A DNA stretch of 64,000 bases from Croceicoccus ponticola (GTDB lineage Bacteria > Pseudomonadota > Alphaproteobacteria > Sphingomonadales > Sphingomonadaceae). Shown here piece after piece: positions 46,489 to 59,963 of the stretch. Positions within the stretch are counted from its first letter, which is position 1; every line of letters starts with the position of its first letter. Below the pieces are notes generated by a model. It saw nothing but the letters and a program-made list of their open reading frames with translations. It was not told the DNA's origin and ran no database searches. The stretch spans positions 1 through 64,000 of the forward strand of contig NZ_RXOL01000007.1 in NCBI RefSeq assembly GCF_004004515.1, given 5' to 3'. The position numbers and the translations under genes are program-made.

Positions 46489-48164
46489 CAGAACGGTACC
46501 CAGGTTGCCTGGAAATCCAGCCGGTCGCGCGGCTCGATACGGTTGCCCCAGACGAGCCGGGCAGGGGTGCCACCGCCCGTTGCGGCAATGCGATGCTCGC
46601 CCCTGTTCAGCAGGACGATTGCCCCGATGGCATGGTTCACGCCATCAATCACAACATTTGCGTCACGAACTGTGTACGGGCCGGGAACCAGAATTTCGAC
46701 CGCCTTGGCAGGACCGGGGGCAATCGTCTTTCCCGCAAGCCAGATCGGTCCATTGAACGGCAGGTAATTCTCGCGCAGCACCTTCGCATCTTCGGGCAGG
46801 AAGAATTCGTCGCTGCCGTTCAGCATACCGCGCAAGACCCACCAGTTGGGAACCAGCAACGGCACGGGTTCCCGCTCCATCGTCTGGCGATAGACGGGAA
46901 CGCCGCGATGCAGATAACCGCGATATCCCCATGGCGTCAGCATGGGGTTCCGCTTGAAGTTGCGCGGCGCGACATCGGCGTGATCGAAATAGGCCACTGG
47001 CGCCGGAAACATTGCATCGAGCTCTGTCGCCAGCCGTCGCTGGTTGTCTATCGTGGTCCGATTGTCCCCAATCGCAACCGGAATTGCGAGCGCGACCAGC
47101 AAGGCGGTCATCACCATGGCCGGTATCTTTGGCCTGAGCCATGCCACCGACGTGGCACAGGCGACCGCGACCGGCGCGAGCATAAAAACGTAAAAATAAG
47201 GCGCGGTGTTTTCGTAGACGAAAGGCAACACGGCCGGCAGCAGCAATCCCGCCAGAGCGATCTTTTCCGCCCGTGAACCTGCCCGTTTTGCAATCGCAAA
47301 CGGCGCGGCCACAACCAGTGACGTCAAGCCGAGTCCGGTCAGAATACCCTGGATCAGGGACCCGAGATTGTTGGGACGTCCGATAAAGAACATGCGGCTT
47401 GCAGCCGAATTGGCAAGGCCGATCGAGCCATCGACCGCCGCGACCTTTGGCGCCAGCATGGCCGAATGAAGGGCAAACACGATAGCGAATGTCGCGATGG
47501 CGATGGCGCCGATCGCGACGAACCGAAGCGCTGCCTTGCCGGTCCGCCCGAACTCGCACCACCGCAACCATGCGATTCCGGCAAATGCGGGCGCGTAAAG
47601 CACGGCCTTGATCGACAACATGGGCGCAAACCCCGCCAGCAACCCGACGCCGAGGATTCCGCGCCAACCCAGTGTGCTGCGCGTAAAGAGCGCAAGCGCC
47701 GCAATCAGCACGGCCGTCACCATTGGATCGGCGCGCAAGGCGAAGCCATGCTGCAAAATATATCCGGTCGCCAGATAAGCGAGCGTGGCAACAATCGCGC
47801 TTGTCCGATCGACGAACCGTCGCGCAAGGACGAAAATCATCGCCAGCGTGACCCACTCGCACAGCCATTGCCCGATCCGGGCGATGACGACGTGGTCGAT
47901 GGCGTTGCCCGGCAATGCGACGATCCAGGTATAGGCGCGCAGGTAAAGCGTTTGCAGCGCGCCCAGCGGCTGACCCGTCGCAAGATCGTAGAGCTGGCCG
48001 TAGTGGTAGGATTCGTCCCAGTTCACCGCGTGGGTAAAAATCAGCGCGAACTGCACGATGAGCAGCAACGCGATGGCCATGATTGGCCAAGCGCCGTTGT
48101 CCGGGTTCCTGAAATCAATGGCTCGATTGCGTCCGGGACTATCGGAAGCGGTTGCGACTTTCAT
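46488..48164 (-). CDS. GT-C-like polytopic glycosyltransferase, copy B
   Basis: A 558-residue paralogue of the gene after it, with FTHAVNWDESYHYGQLYDL in the first periplasmic loop, LQHGFALRADPMVTAVLI, NTAPYFYVFMLAPVAV and a soluble tail with PIWLAGKTIAPGPAKAVEILVPGPY. Its start codon directly follows the stop of the GT2 gene (TGAATG), and its stop overlaps the next start (TGATG). The pair appears to be a tandem duplication that has diverged, so they may modify different acceptors or donors. Confidence 0.82.
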   Translation of the reverse strand: MKVATASDSPGRNRAIDFRNPDNGAWPIMAIALLLIVQFALIFTHAVNWDESYHYGQLYDLATGQPLGALQTLYLRAYTWIVALPGNAIDHVVIARIGQWLCEWVTLAMIFVLARRFVDRTSAIVATLAYLATGYILQHGFALRADPMVTAVLIAALALFTRSTLGWRGILGVGLLAGFAPMLSIKAVLYAPAFAGIAWLRWCEFGRTGKAALRFVAIGAIAIATFAIVFALHSAMLAPKVAAVDGSIGLANSAASRMFFIGRPNNLGSLIQGILTGLGLTSLVVAAPFAIAKRAGSRAEKIALAGLLLPAVLPFVYENTAPYFYVFMLAPVAVACATSVAWLRPKIPAMVMTALLVALAIPVAIGDNRTTIDNQRRLATELDAMFPAPVAYFDHADVAPRNFKRNPMLTPWGYRGYLHRGVPVYRQTMEREPVPLLVPNWWVLRGMLNGSDEFFLPEDAKVLRENYLPFNGPIWLAGKTIAPGPAKAVEILVPGPYTVRDANVVIDGVNHAIGAIVLLNRGEHRIAATGGGTPARLVWGNRIEPRDRLDFQATWVPF

Positions 48165-49202
48165 TCAGCCGCCTCGGCGGCTCGGAATAGGAAGGATTTC
48201 GGCATCCTGCGCCGATCGACGATCGTCGATATCCCTCTTGGCCTCACTATCGACACCCGCATCCAGCCGCTCCTCAAGCTTGCGCAGCTTGAACAGCGTG
48301 GCTTCCAGCAGCTTGCGGTTCGTGGCGATCAGGTCGGCCAGAATGCCCATCACCGCGACCAGAGTTCCCATCATCAGCAATGCCGCGCCCAGGATCAGCG
48401 ACTGGATGTGACCGTCGCCATCGCCCGCCACATAAAACCAGAGAAACCGCGCAACCGGCAGCACGCCGATGACGAGAAGGAGCAGGCCCAGACCTACGAA
48501 CACGCGAAGCGCATTGTTCGTCGTGTAGGCGCGGGTGATCGTCACGCCCGTCTGCATGATGAACCGGGGGATCGATTTGAACAGGCGCGATGGCCGGTCG
48601 GTCCGGTGCGTGCGGATCGGTACGCTGGTGATCGACAGCCGCTTGCGGCCCGCCTGGATCAGCATGTCGGTGGTATAGCTGAATTCGGTCGTGATCGTGA
48701 TGCGCTGCGCCGCTTCGCGGCTGATGGCGCGAAAACCGCTGACCGCGTCGGTGATGGTCGTCCCCGAAGCGCGGCGAACAACCGCGCTGCCCGCACGTTG
48801 GAGCCGGCGTTTGAAGGGCCCGAAATGCACGTTGTCCGCCACGCCCCGGTCGCCGACAACGATGTCGGCTTCGCCGCGCAGAACCGGCTGGACGAGGTCC
48901 GCGATGTCGCCGCCTTCGTATTGGCCATCGGCATCGGTGTTAACGATGATGTCTGCGCCTGCGGCGAGTGCGCGGTCGATCCCGCTTTGAAACGCGGCGG
49001 CAAGGCCCCTGTTGCGGCGGTGGCGCACGATGTGTTGCACGCCCCACTGCCGCGCGATTTCTGCGGTGTTGTCATTGCTGCCGTCGTCGATGACCAGAAC
49101 TTCGATGGTGTCGATGCCCGCGATGTGCCGCGGCAGGGCCGCAAGCGTCGCGGGCAGATGATCCGCCTCGTTCAGGCACGGAATCTGGATGATCAACCGC
49201 AC
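48165..49202 (-). CDS. Polyprenyl-phosphate glycosyltransferase (DPM1/GtrB-like GT2)
   Basis: A 345-residue GT2 enzyme with IIQIPCLNEADHLPATL, VLVIDDGSNDNTAEIARQWG, RNRGLAAAFQSGIDRALAAGADIIVNTDADGQY and DAVSGFRAISREAA, the DPM1/GtrB signature. Two membrane helices (about 236-256 and 268-292) anchor it. Such enzymes load a sugar onto polyprenyl phosphate; the two GT-C-like proteins downstream would then use that donor. The start is a GTG at 49202 with GGGGGG about ten bases before it. It is the first gene of the minus-strand glycan operon. Confidence 0.9.
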   Translation of the reverse strand: MRLIIQIPCLNEADHLPATLAALPRHIAGIDTIEVLVIDDGSNDNTAEIARQWGVQHIVRHRRNRGLAAAFQSGIDRALAAGADIIVNTDADGQYEGGDIADLVQPVLRGEADIVVGDRGVADNVHFGPFKRRLQRAGSAVVRRASGTTITDAVSGFRAISREAAQRITITTEFSYTTDMLIQAGRKRLSITSVPIRTHRTDRPSRLFKSIPRFIMQTGVTITRAYTTNNALRVFVGLGLLLLVIGVLPVARFLWFYVAGDGDGHIQSLILGAALLMMGTLVAVMGILADLIATNRKLLEATLFKLRKLEERLDAGVDSEAKRDIDDRRSAQDAEILPIPSRRGG

Positions 49203-49266
49203 TTTAAAACGCCCCCCGATGGCCGTCCGTTTACTTAGACTATCCTCTGCTCTTCGTCCAATTGGC

Positions 49267-49282
49267 TTAAGAAATTGCTAAC
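49267..49282. promoter_or_regulatory. Possible CtrA-like site in the glycan/EamA divergent promoter
   Basis: TTAA-N7-CTAAC at 49267-49282 differs by one base from the TTAA-N7-TTAAC consensus of CtrA. It lies 65-80 bp upstream of the GT2 start codon. One such near match is expected by chance now and then, so this is only a candidate. Confidence 0.25.
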
Positions 49283-49388
49283 CACGATCGGGATGCGGCG
49301 GGAACATGAACCAGCCTCGAAGGGACTGGCCCTCTTGTTCGGCGAGCTCTAGATAGGCGCTCTTGCCAGATTTCGAAAAGGGCATAGC

Positions 49389-50291
49389 GTGCACCAAACC
49401 GAACGCGCGGGCGTTCTGGCGGCCCTAGCCGGTTTCGTCCTTATGTCGATCGGCGATGTCGTGTGGAAATTCGGATCGACCGAATGGGCGCCGACGGCGA
49501 TGGCCGCCTTGCGCTATACGATGGGCGCGGTGGGGCTGGGCGTCATCCTGCTAATGCGCGAAGGGGCCGAGGGCTTTCGCGTCAACCGGCCGCTGGTGCA
49601 ATTGATGCGCGGCGGCGGTGTGGCGGTGGCGACGGCCTGCTTCGTGACCGCCATCCGTTTCATGCCGCTGGTAGAGGTTACCGCGATAGCATTCATGAGC
49701 CCGATCTTCACAGCCCTGCTGGCAGCTGTGTTCCTGCGTGAACCGGTGGGCAGGGAGACATGGATCGCGACCTTCTGCGGATTTGTTGGGGTTTTGATCG
49801 TGCTGCGGCCCAATGTCATGGTGCTCGGCGCGGTGGCCATCCTTCCGCTGTTCACGGCATTTGGGATGAGCCTGCTGGTAATCGGCAACCGGCTGTCTTC
49901 GCGTAGCGGCAGCGCGCTTGCGATGCAGTTCCAGGTGGCGGCACCGGCTGCGGTCACGCTCTGGCTTATGGCGATTGCCGGGCATGGCAGCGGGCTGGCC
50001 TTCCTCGTCGTCGGCAACCCTACGCTGTTGGCCGTGATATTGTGCGCCATGGTCGCTTGTATCGCGACGGTCGCGCACTGGCTGGTCTATCTTGGCACGA
50101 CACGTGCGGGTGCCGCGACGATCGCGCCGATGACTTATGTCCAGATCGTCGTGGCAGGCACGCTTGGCTGGGCGCTGTTCGGTGATCGGCCGGACTTGTT
50201 CGCAACATTGGGGATCGCCATCATTGTCGGCGCGGGTCTCTACCGCTGGCATGCCAAGCCCGCCGTCGCGGTCGCGGACGAGGCTGCGTGA
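49389..50291 (+). CDS. DMT superfamily transporter (EamA type)
   Basis: A 300-residue, ten-helix EamA protein: AALAGFVLMSIGDVVWKFGS, EVTAIAFMSPIFTALLAAVFLREPVGRETW and VIGNRLSSRSGSALAMQF are typical, with the second EamA repeat ending DRPDLFATLGIAIIVGAGLYRW. The only suitable start is a GTG at 49389. The substrate is unknown. It is divergent from the glycan operon. Confidence 0.87.
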   Translation: MHQTERAGVLAALAGFVLMSIGDVVWKFGSTEWAPTAMAALRYTMGAVGLGVILLMREGAEGFRVNRPLVQLMRGGGVAVATACFVTAIRFMPLVEVTAIAFMSPIFTALLAAVFLREPVGRETWIATFCGFVGVLIVLRPNVMVLGAVAILPLFTAFGMSLLVIGNRLSSRSGSALAMQFQVAAPAAVTLWLMAIAGHGSGLAFLVVGNPTLLAVILCAMVACIATVAHWLVYLGTTRAGAATIAPMTYVQIVVAGTLGWALFGDRPDLFATLGIAIIVGAGLYRWHAKPAVAVADEAA

Positions 50292-50376
50292 GCCAATCCT
50301 GTTCGCATTGATCGGGATGGACAGCGCGGGCGCCAACGCACAGGATACGCGCTGGGTCGAACAGGGGAGTTGGACA

Positions 50377-51957
50377 ATGCGACTGTTACGAACACTCTTG
50401 GCGGGGGTGGCTCTCATCGCGGCAATGCCTGTCGTTCATGCCGCGCCGACCGACCCGGCTGCGCCAGCCGCCCACGCGGCCCACGCGGCCCAAACTGGGC
50501 CGAGCGCGGATAGCGGCGCGATCCTTGCGCTCGGCGTCGTCGAATTCGCGAACTCGGGTGCCCCTGCGGCGCAGGCGATGTTCCAACGCGGCCTCGCGCT
50601 GTTGCACAGTTTTGAATACGATCACGCGGCCAAGGCTTTTCAGCAAGCGCAGGCGATCGATCCCGATTTCGCGATGGCCTATTGGGGCGAAGCGCTGACC
50701 AAGAACTATTCATTGTGGAGCTGGCAGGACCGCGATGCCGCCAATGCCATCCTCAACAAGCTTGCGCCGACCGCAAAGGCGCGCGCGGCGAAGGCGGGGA
50801 CCGAGCGGGAGAAAGCATACCTGGCAGCGCTGGACGTGCTGTTCGGCGAAGGGACCAAACTGGATCGCGACCGAGCTTATATCGATGCCATGGCGGCGAT
50901 CCATGCGCGGTGGCCCGACGACGTCGATGCCGCTGCATTCCACGCGCTGGCGATCTTCGGTGCAGAGCATGACGGACGGGATGTCGCCGCCTACATGCGT
51001 TCGGCTGCGATTCTGGAAGAAGTGTACCCTGCGCACTCATCGCATCCCGGCGTACTGCATTACATGATCCATTCCTATGACGATCCGGATCACGCCCCCC
51101 TCGGCCTGCGCGCGGCACGCCGTTATGGCAAGGTTGCGCCCGGCGCCGCGCATGCGTTGCACATGAATTCGCACATTTTCGTCGCGCTGGGCATGTGGCC
51201 CGAAACGGTGGATGCCAACCTGTCTTCCGTCATGGCGACGGATCGCGAATATGCCGCCGAAGGGAAGGGCAAGAGCTGGTGCGGTCATGCCCATTCGTGG
51301 CTGGTCTACGGCTATCTGCAATCGGGCGAAGATGCGAAGGCGCGCGAATATATCGACGGGTGCTGGAGCGCGGCGATGGCGCAGATCGCGGCCAAGCCCG
51401 GCGACGACAAGCTGACCGGACGGATGATGCTGGGCAGCGCATTCTATGTCCAGACGATGGACGCGGCGCAGAACGGGACGTGGAAAGTGCCCGACGGCAT
51501 GCCATGGCGGCGGCTCGACACTGAATATCGGTTCTACGACGCCTATGGCCGCATGCTCGCGGCCTATCACGCAGACGACGCATCGAAAGCGGCAGAGGCC
51601 GCCGCCGACGTGCGCGCTTTCGGAACCGAAGTGCTTGGCAAGATGAGCGCTGAGGATCGCCCGACCGAAGGCCCGGGGATCGAGGCGGCAATGGCGCAGG
51701 CGAAGGGATTGGCGGCGCTGGCCACCGGACAAGGCGAAGCGGCTCTGACCTCCCTGCGCGAAGCGGTGGCGATCGAAGATGCGACGCCGATGCAATATGG
51801 CCCGCCGATGGTCGCCAAGCCTTCGCACGAGCTGTTGGGAGAGGTTCTGCTCGACATGGATCGCAAGGCAGAGGCGGCAACGGTGTTCGCCGCTGCGCTA
51901 CGCCGGACCCCAAACCGGGGCGCGGCAGTTGCTGGCTCTGCGCGGGCGTCGAAGTAG
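50377..51957 (+). CDS. Secreted/periplasmic TPR repeat protein
   Basis: A 526-residue protein. A signal peptide (residues 1 to about 22, ending VVHA) is followed by a low-complexity Ala/Pro/His stretch and several tetratricopeptide-like repeats (AMFQRGLALLHSFEYDHAAKAFQQAQAIDPDFAMAYWGEAL is the clearest; quoted in part: AKAFQQAQAIDPDFAMAYW). His-rich HSSHPGVLHYMIHSYDDPDHAPLGL lies mid-protein. Related proteins are annotated only as TPR proteins. It probably sits in the periplasm as a scaffold; partners are unknown. A ribosome site AGGGGAG precedes the ATG at 50377. Confidence 0.85.
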   Translation: MRLLRTLLAGVALIAAMPVVHAAPTDPAAPAAHAAHAAQTGPSADSGAILALGVVEFANSGAPAAQAMFQRGLALLHSFEYDHAAKAFQQAQAIDPDFAMAYWGEALTKNYSLWSWQDRDAANAILNKLAPTAKARAAKAGTEREKAYLAALDVLFGEGTKLDRDRAYIDAMAAIHARWPDDVDAAAFHALAIFGAEHDGRDVAAYMRSAAILEEVYPAHSSHPGVLHYMIHSYDDPDHAPLGLRAARRYGKVAPGAAHALHMNSHIFVALGMWPETVDANLSSVMATDREYAAEGKGKSWCGHAHSWLVYGYLQSGEDAKAREYIDGCWSAAMAQIAAKPGDDKLTGRMMLGSAFYVQTMDAAQNGTWKVPDGMPWRRLDTEYRFYDAYGRMLAAYHADDASKAAEAAADVRAFGTEVLGKMSAEDRPTEGPGIEAAMAQAKGLAALATGQGEAALTSLREAVAIEDATPMQYGPPMVAKPSHELLGEVLLDMDRKAEAATVFAAALRRTPNRGAAVAGSARASK

Positions 51958-51984
51958 CGGCTGCCGTCCGGGCCTTGACCCATA

Positions 51985-52024
51985 AGAAAAGGGGCGCCCC
52001 GCCGGGACGCCCCTTTTTTTCTTT
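51985..52024 (+). terminator. Bidirectional terminator between the TPR gene and atpC
   Basis: A GC-rich stem (51991-52000 with 52004-52013) is followed by seven T on the plus strand and by an A-rich left flank that becomes TTTTCTTA on the minus strand. It can thus end both the TPR transcript and the convergent atp operon. Confidence 0.9.
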
Positions 52025-52039
52025 GAGCCAGAACCCGGC

Positions 52040-52297
52040 TTATTCGCTGACGTGTTCAGCCAGCACCGTCAGGCCGCTGTCACCGACTTCGGCAAAGCCA
52101 CCCTGGATCATGATCTCTTCGGGCGCGGAACCGGCGGTCTTGTAGACCTGCACGGCGCCGTCGCGGATCGTGGACATGAAGGGCGCATGACCCTCCAGCA
52201 CGCCGAACTCGCCTTCCGCACCGGGGACGACCACCATGTGGACATCTTCGGAGCGGACCAGCTTGGCCGGCGTTACGAGTTCGAAGCGCAGTGCCAT
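52040..52297 (-). CDS. atpC: F1 ATP synthase epsilon subunit, short form
   Basis: An 85-residue protein with the epsilon N-terminal beta-sandwich ([42 protein letters not shown]). The family's usual C-terminal pair of helices (about 45 more residues) is missing, so it cannot give the classic epsilon inhibition. The short form is known in several alphaproteobacteria, where the zeta protein is thought to take over. The stop is followed by a strong terminator. Confidence 0.93.
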   Translation of the reverse strand: MALRFELVTPAKLVRSEDVHMVVVPGAEGEFGVLEGHAPFMSTIRDGAVQVYKTAGSAPEEIMIQGGFAEVGDSGLTVLAEHVSE

Positions 52298-52299
52298 GA

Positions 52300-54701
<2,402 letters not shown>

Positions 54702-54741
54702 GACGGCTCCCTAGCTAGTGTCTCTTGGGGTCTTGCGAGGC

Positions 54742-56866
<2,125 letters not shown>

Positions 56867-57096
56867 GCGCGTCACTTCCCTCTTGTTTTCGGAAACGTCC
56901 TGTCCGGTTCGGTTCACCCATCGCGTGCCGCCGGATGACGGAGCGGGAGGAACGGGAACAGGGGTATCCTTCTCGGCGGCGCGCCTAGCAATGAAAGCGA
57001 CAAATGACAACCACGCCCTTGGCCTAATATCACGCAATTGCGAAAAGTGCGCTTGCTGGCCGGAAACCTGAGCGAATCCGGTGGCGCAAATCGCGC

Positions 57097-58761
57097 TTAC
57101 TGGTCCTGATCCGCAGGTTCCTTCGACCGTGGCGCGGGCTCGCACCCGTAGACCAGCCGTTCGTTGGGCATTTTCGGCAGAAGCGCGCGAATCGCTTGCT
57201 GGTCCTCGCCAAGCTGCATTGCAGCATCCTGACCGGCACCACAGGCCGGGGCCTGGTACAACTTGCGAGCCTTGCGCACCGCTTCCATCGTGGACAAGTC
57301 GACCAGATAACGATCGACGGACAGGGTGCGGACCTGCGGATCGTACCGTTTTACCGAAATCGTCTGCTCGCCTTCGGCCATCTCGATTCGCGACCATGCA
57401 CCATTGGCGGACCCGTATTGCGTGCGCTCATCGACGCAGCCGACGGGCGACCAGTTCAGCGGCACGTCGCGGGTGGCAGACACCGTCACACGGCTGCGTT
57501 CGGGCTTGAAGCGGCAAAGGAAGTGCCCTTTGTCGATCAGCGAATCGGTGGGCAGCTTTTCGGGCGTTTCCGCCATGGCGGCGCGTTCGGCGGCGGCGGA
57601 GCGTTCTTCGATCTCTGCCACCGTGGGCCGCGAAAACCATGCGGCCAGAATGCCGACGAAGCACAGCACCGCGAAGATCGCGCATGCGGTTCCCTGCTCG
57701 CGCTCTTCCCTGTCGTAGAAGTGCATGCCGCCGACAGCGCCCAAAACCATTAGCACCAGCATGAGCCCGGCAAGGCCGACGAGCGTTTCGCGCTGGTCGA
57801 GTGCTTCAAGCTCTGCGCGGCGCGAAGCGCGTTCTGCACGAAGGCGAAGTTCGACTGCCGCCGCCTCTGTCCGCGACTGTAGCGCTGCGGCATCGCGCAG
57901 CTGCCGGGTGCGTTCGTCGGCGTCGAATTCAGACAGGCTTTGGCAAGGCAACGCGTTGGTATGCGCGGCAACCCCGGCCTTGCGCAGGAAAGGGGCGAGT
58001 TCGCGCATGGAGACGGCGAAGTAGAATTCCGAATCGGACCCGTTGTCGCTGATCGTCCCGAAGCTGTTGACGCCAACCACCCGGCCGCATGCATCGAGCA
58101 GGGGACCACCCGAATTGCCGGCACCGATCGGCGCGGTGTGCAGGATCGTGTCGAACTGCGACGAACTGCGCCCGCCCGAAACCTGTCCGCGCGATTTCAC
58201 TGGCGCTTGCGGCGACACGAGCCCGTTGAGACCTTGGCCGAGCGCTTCGTCGACATTGGCGGGATAGCCGACCGCAAAGACATCTGCGCCATCCTCCACC
58301 CTTCCCGTATAAAGCGTGGAAACGGGCAGGCTGGCATTTTCCGTCAATTCGATGAGCGCTAGATCGACATTGTTCGACACCCGGACGATGCGGGCGAAAT
58401 ATCCTGTTCTGCCTTGCGCCGGTACGACGCCCAGTCGCAGGTTGCCGTCTTCCATCAGCGGGGCGAGCACGTGGGCATTGGTCACAATGAGTGTCGGCGT
58501 CACGGCAAAGCCTGTACCGTGGCCAATCACGTCGTACCCCGATGCATCGCGCATGACGATGACGACACGCACGACACTGCGCGCGGCGGCATTGATATCG
58601 CCGCTATCGGCGCGGGCGGGAGCAGGCGCGGCCATTTGCAGCATGCACGCCATCACCAGCGCACAGGCAATTGTGTGCAAAAGGGCGAGGGGCGCGCGCA
58701 AAAGGGCGAGACGCGCGTGCAAACAGGCGAGAGGGTTCCGAAGCGGTCGCGGCATGGCCAT
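57097..58761 (-). CDS. Membrane-anchored trypsin-like serine protease
   Basis: A 554-residue protein. A long signal-peptide-like N-terminus holds a 7-residue tandem repeat and ends AAPAPARA. The HtrA/trypsin-like domain has His97 in VTNAHVL, Asp133 in [10 protein letters not shown] and Ser217 in [11 protein letters not shown]. No PDZ domain is recognised; a coiled-coil-like Arg/Glu region leads to two membrane helices ([17 protein letters not shown] and [19 protein letters not shown]) and a C-terminal domain of unknown kind. The protease part is probably periplasmic. The start at 58761 is uncertain; 58755 is equally possible. Confidence 0.85.
   Translation of the reverse strand: MAMPRPLRNPLACLHARLALLRAPLALLHTIACALVMACMLQMAAPAPARADSGDINAAARSVVRVVIVMRDASGYDVIGHGTGFAVTPTLIVTNAHVLAPLMEDGNLRLGVVPAQGRTGYFARIVRVSNNVDLALIELTENASLPVSTLYTGRVEDGADVFAVGYPANVDEALGQGLNGLVSPQAPVKSRGQVSGGRSSSQFDTILHTAPIGAGNSGGPLLDACGRVVGVNSFGTISDNGSDSEFYFAVSMRELAPFLRKAGVAAHTNALPCQSLSEFDADERTRQLRDAAALQSRTEAAAVELRLRAERASRRAELEALDQRETLVGLAGLMLVLMVLGAVGGMHFYDREEREQGTACAIFAVLCFVGILAAWFSRPTVAEIEERSAAAERAAMAETPEKLPTDSLIDKGHFLCRFKPERSRVTVSATRDVPLNWSPVGCVDERTQYGSANGAWSRIEMAEGEQTISVKRYDPQVRTLSVDRYLVDLSTMEAVRKARKLYQAPACGAGQDAAMQLGEDQQAIRALLPKMPNERLVYGCEPAPRSKEPADQDQ
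58677..58739. repeat. Three tandem 21-bp repeats in the protease signal region
   Basis: Units 58677-58697, 58698-58718 and 58719-58739 share the start GCAAAAGGGCGAG (third copy GCAAACAGGCGAG). Each is 21 bp, seven codons, so copy-number change would keep the frame. On the minus strand they encode hydrophobic heptads like LLRAPLA in the signal peptide core. Confidence 0.85.
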
Positions 58762-58865
58762 GTCCGGGCTGTTAGCCGATCCGGCAAGGCTTGGCAGGTG
58801 ACAATTTCGATTTGCCCGCAGGTTTCGGGATGCGCGTGGCATCGCAGCCGCGCTATGTCCGTCTT

Positions 58866-59918
58866 ATGGAGACCGTCGAAAGCAACACAATGCCCGCAGA
58901 GGCCGAAGCACTGGCCGCGTTCGAGCGCCGTGACCGCGCCTTCGATGGCCGATTCGTGGTCTGCGTCACCACGACCATGATCTATTGCCGACCAAGCTGT
59001 CCTGCGCGCCGGCCCAAGGCGGAAAACATGTTCATCGCCGCCGGGAACGAAGAGGCGGAAGCGAAGGGATTCAGGGCGTGCCTTCGCTGCCGCCCGGATC
59101 AGACGGCGCGCGACGCTAAGGCAGTGGTTGGGGCGATCCGGGTCTTGCAGGGCGCGGAGGAACGCGTCGCACTATCCGATCTTGCCACGTCGGTCGGCTA
59201 TTCGCCCGATCACTTTTCCCGCGTTTTTCTGCGGGCCACCGGCATGACGCCAGCCGCATACGGGCGTGCGATCAGGATGGAACGCGCACGCGATGCCTTG
59301 GGCGGCGAAGACGTGACGGGCGCAATCTCACAGGCTGGCTTCGGTTCGGCATCGCGTTTTTACGATCAGGCGAAGGACAGGTTGGGCATGGAACCATCGG
59401 CATGGGCCAAGGGCGGCGCGGGCGTGACGATCCGCTGGGCAACAGTTGCAACCAGCCTCGGTCCGATCCTAGTGGCGGCAACGGACAAGGGTGTTTGCCG
59501 CCTGTCGTTCGGAGAGGACGGCGACGACCTGCGCCAGCGTTTCCCCAATGCGGAACTGGTCGAGGGCGGCGATGATTTTGCCAACCTTGTCCGCCAGGTC
59601 GTCGGCGCGGTGGAACAGCCGGGTTCGGCGCCCGACATCCCGCTCGATGTCCGTGGCACTGCCTTTCAGGAACGGATCTGGGTCGAACTGCGCAAGATTC
59701 CGGCGGGCGAAACGCGCACCTATGCCGAACTGGCGGCATCGGCGGGCAATCCCCGGGCGGTGCGCGCGGCAGGAGGCGCGAACGGCGCGAACAGTGTCGC
59801 GGTGCTGATCCCGTGTCATCGTGTCGTGCGTTCGGACGGCAGCGTCGGCGGCTATGCCTATGGCACTGCGATAAAGTCCGAATTGCTGGCGCGCGAACGC
59901 GACAAGTGGGAAACCTGA
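58866..59918 (+). CDS. ada: Bifunctional Ada: transcription regulator and O6-methylguanine-DNA methyltransferase
   Basis: A 350-residue Ada protein. Zinc-site Cys41, Cys45, Cys72 and Cys75 have the same spacing as E. coli Cys38, 42, 69 and 72 and include the methylphosphotriester acceptor. An AraC-type helix-turn-helix (LSDLATSVGYSPDHFSRVF) follows, then the methyltransferase domain with the suicide Cys317 in LIPCHRVVRSDGSVGGYAYG. It repairs alkylated DNA and activates its own gene. The ATG at 58866 was chosen because it begins the family text; an upstream frame from 58791 looks unrelated. Confidence 0.95.
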   Translation: METVESNTMPAEAEALAAFERRDRAFDGRFVVCVTTTMIYCRPSCPARRPKAENMFIAAGNEEAEAKGFRACLRCRPDQTARDAKAVVGAIRVLQGAEERVALSDLATSVGYSPDHFSRVFLRATGMTPAAYGRAIRMERARDALGGEDVTGAISQAGFGSASRFYDQAKDRLGMEPSAWAKGGAGVTIRWATVATSLGPILVAATDKGVCRLSFGEDGDDLRQRFPNAELVEGGDDFANLVRQVVGAVEQPGSAPDIPLDVRGTAFQERIWVELRKIPAGETRTYAELAASAGNPRAVRAAGGANGANSVAVLIPCHRVVRSDGSVGGYAYGTAIKSELLARERDKWET

Positions 59919-59963
59919 TGGACGCATGTTGCATGACGGCGGGACGTGATAGCGCTGCGTCCC

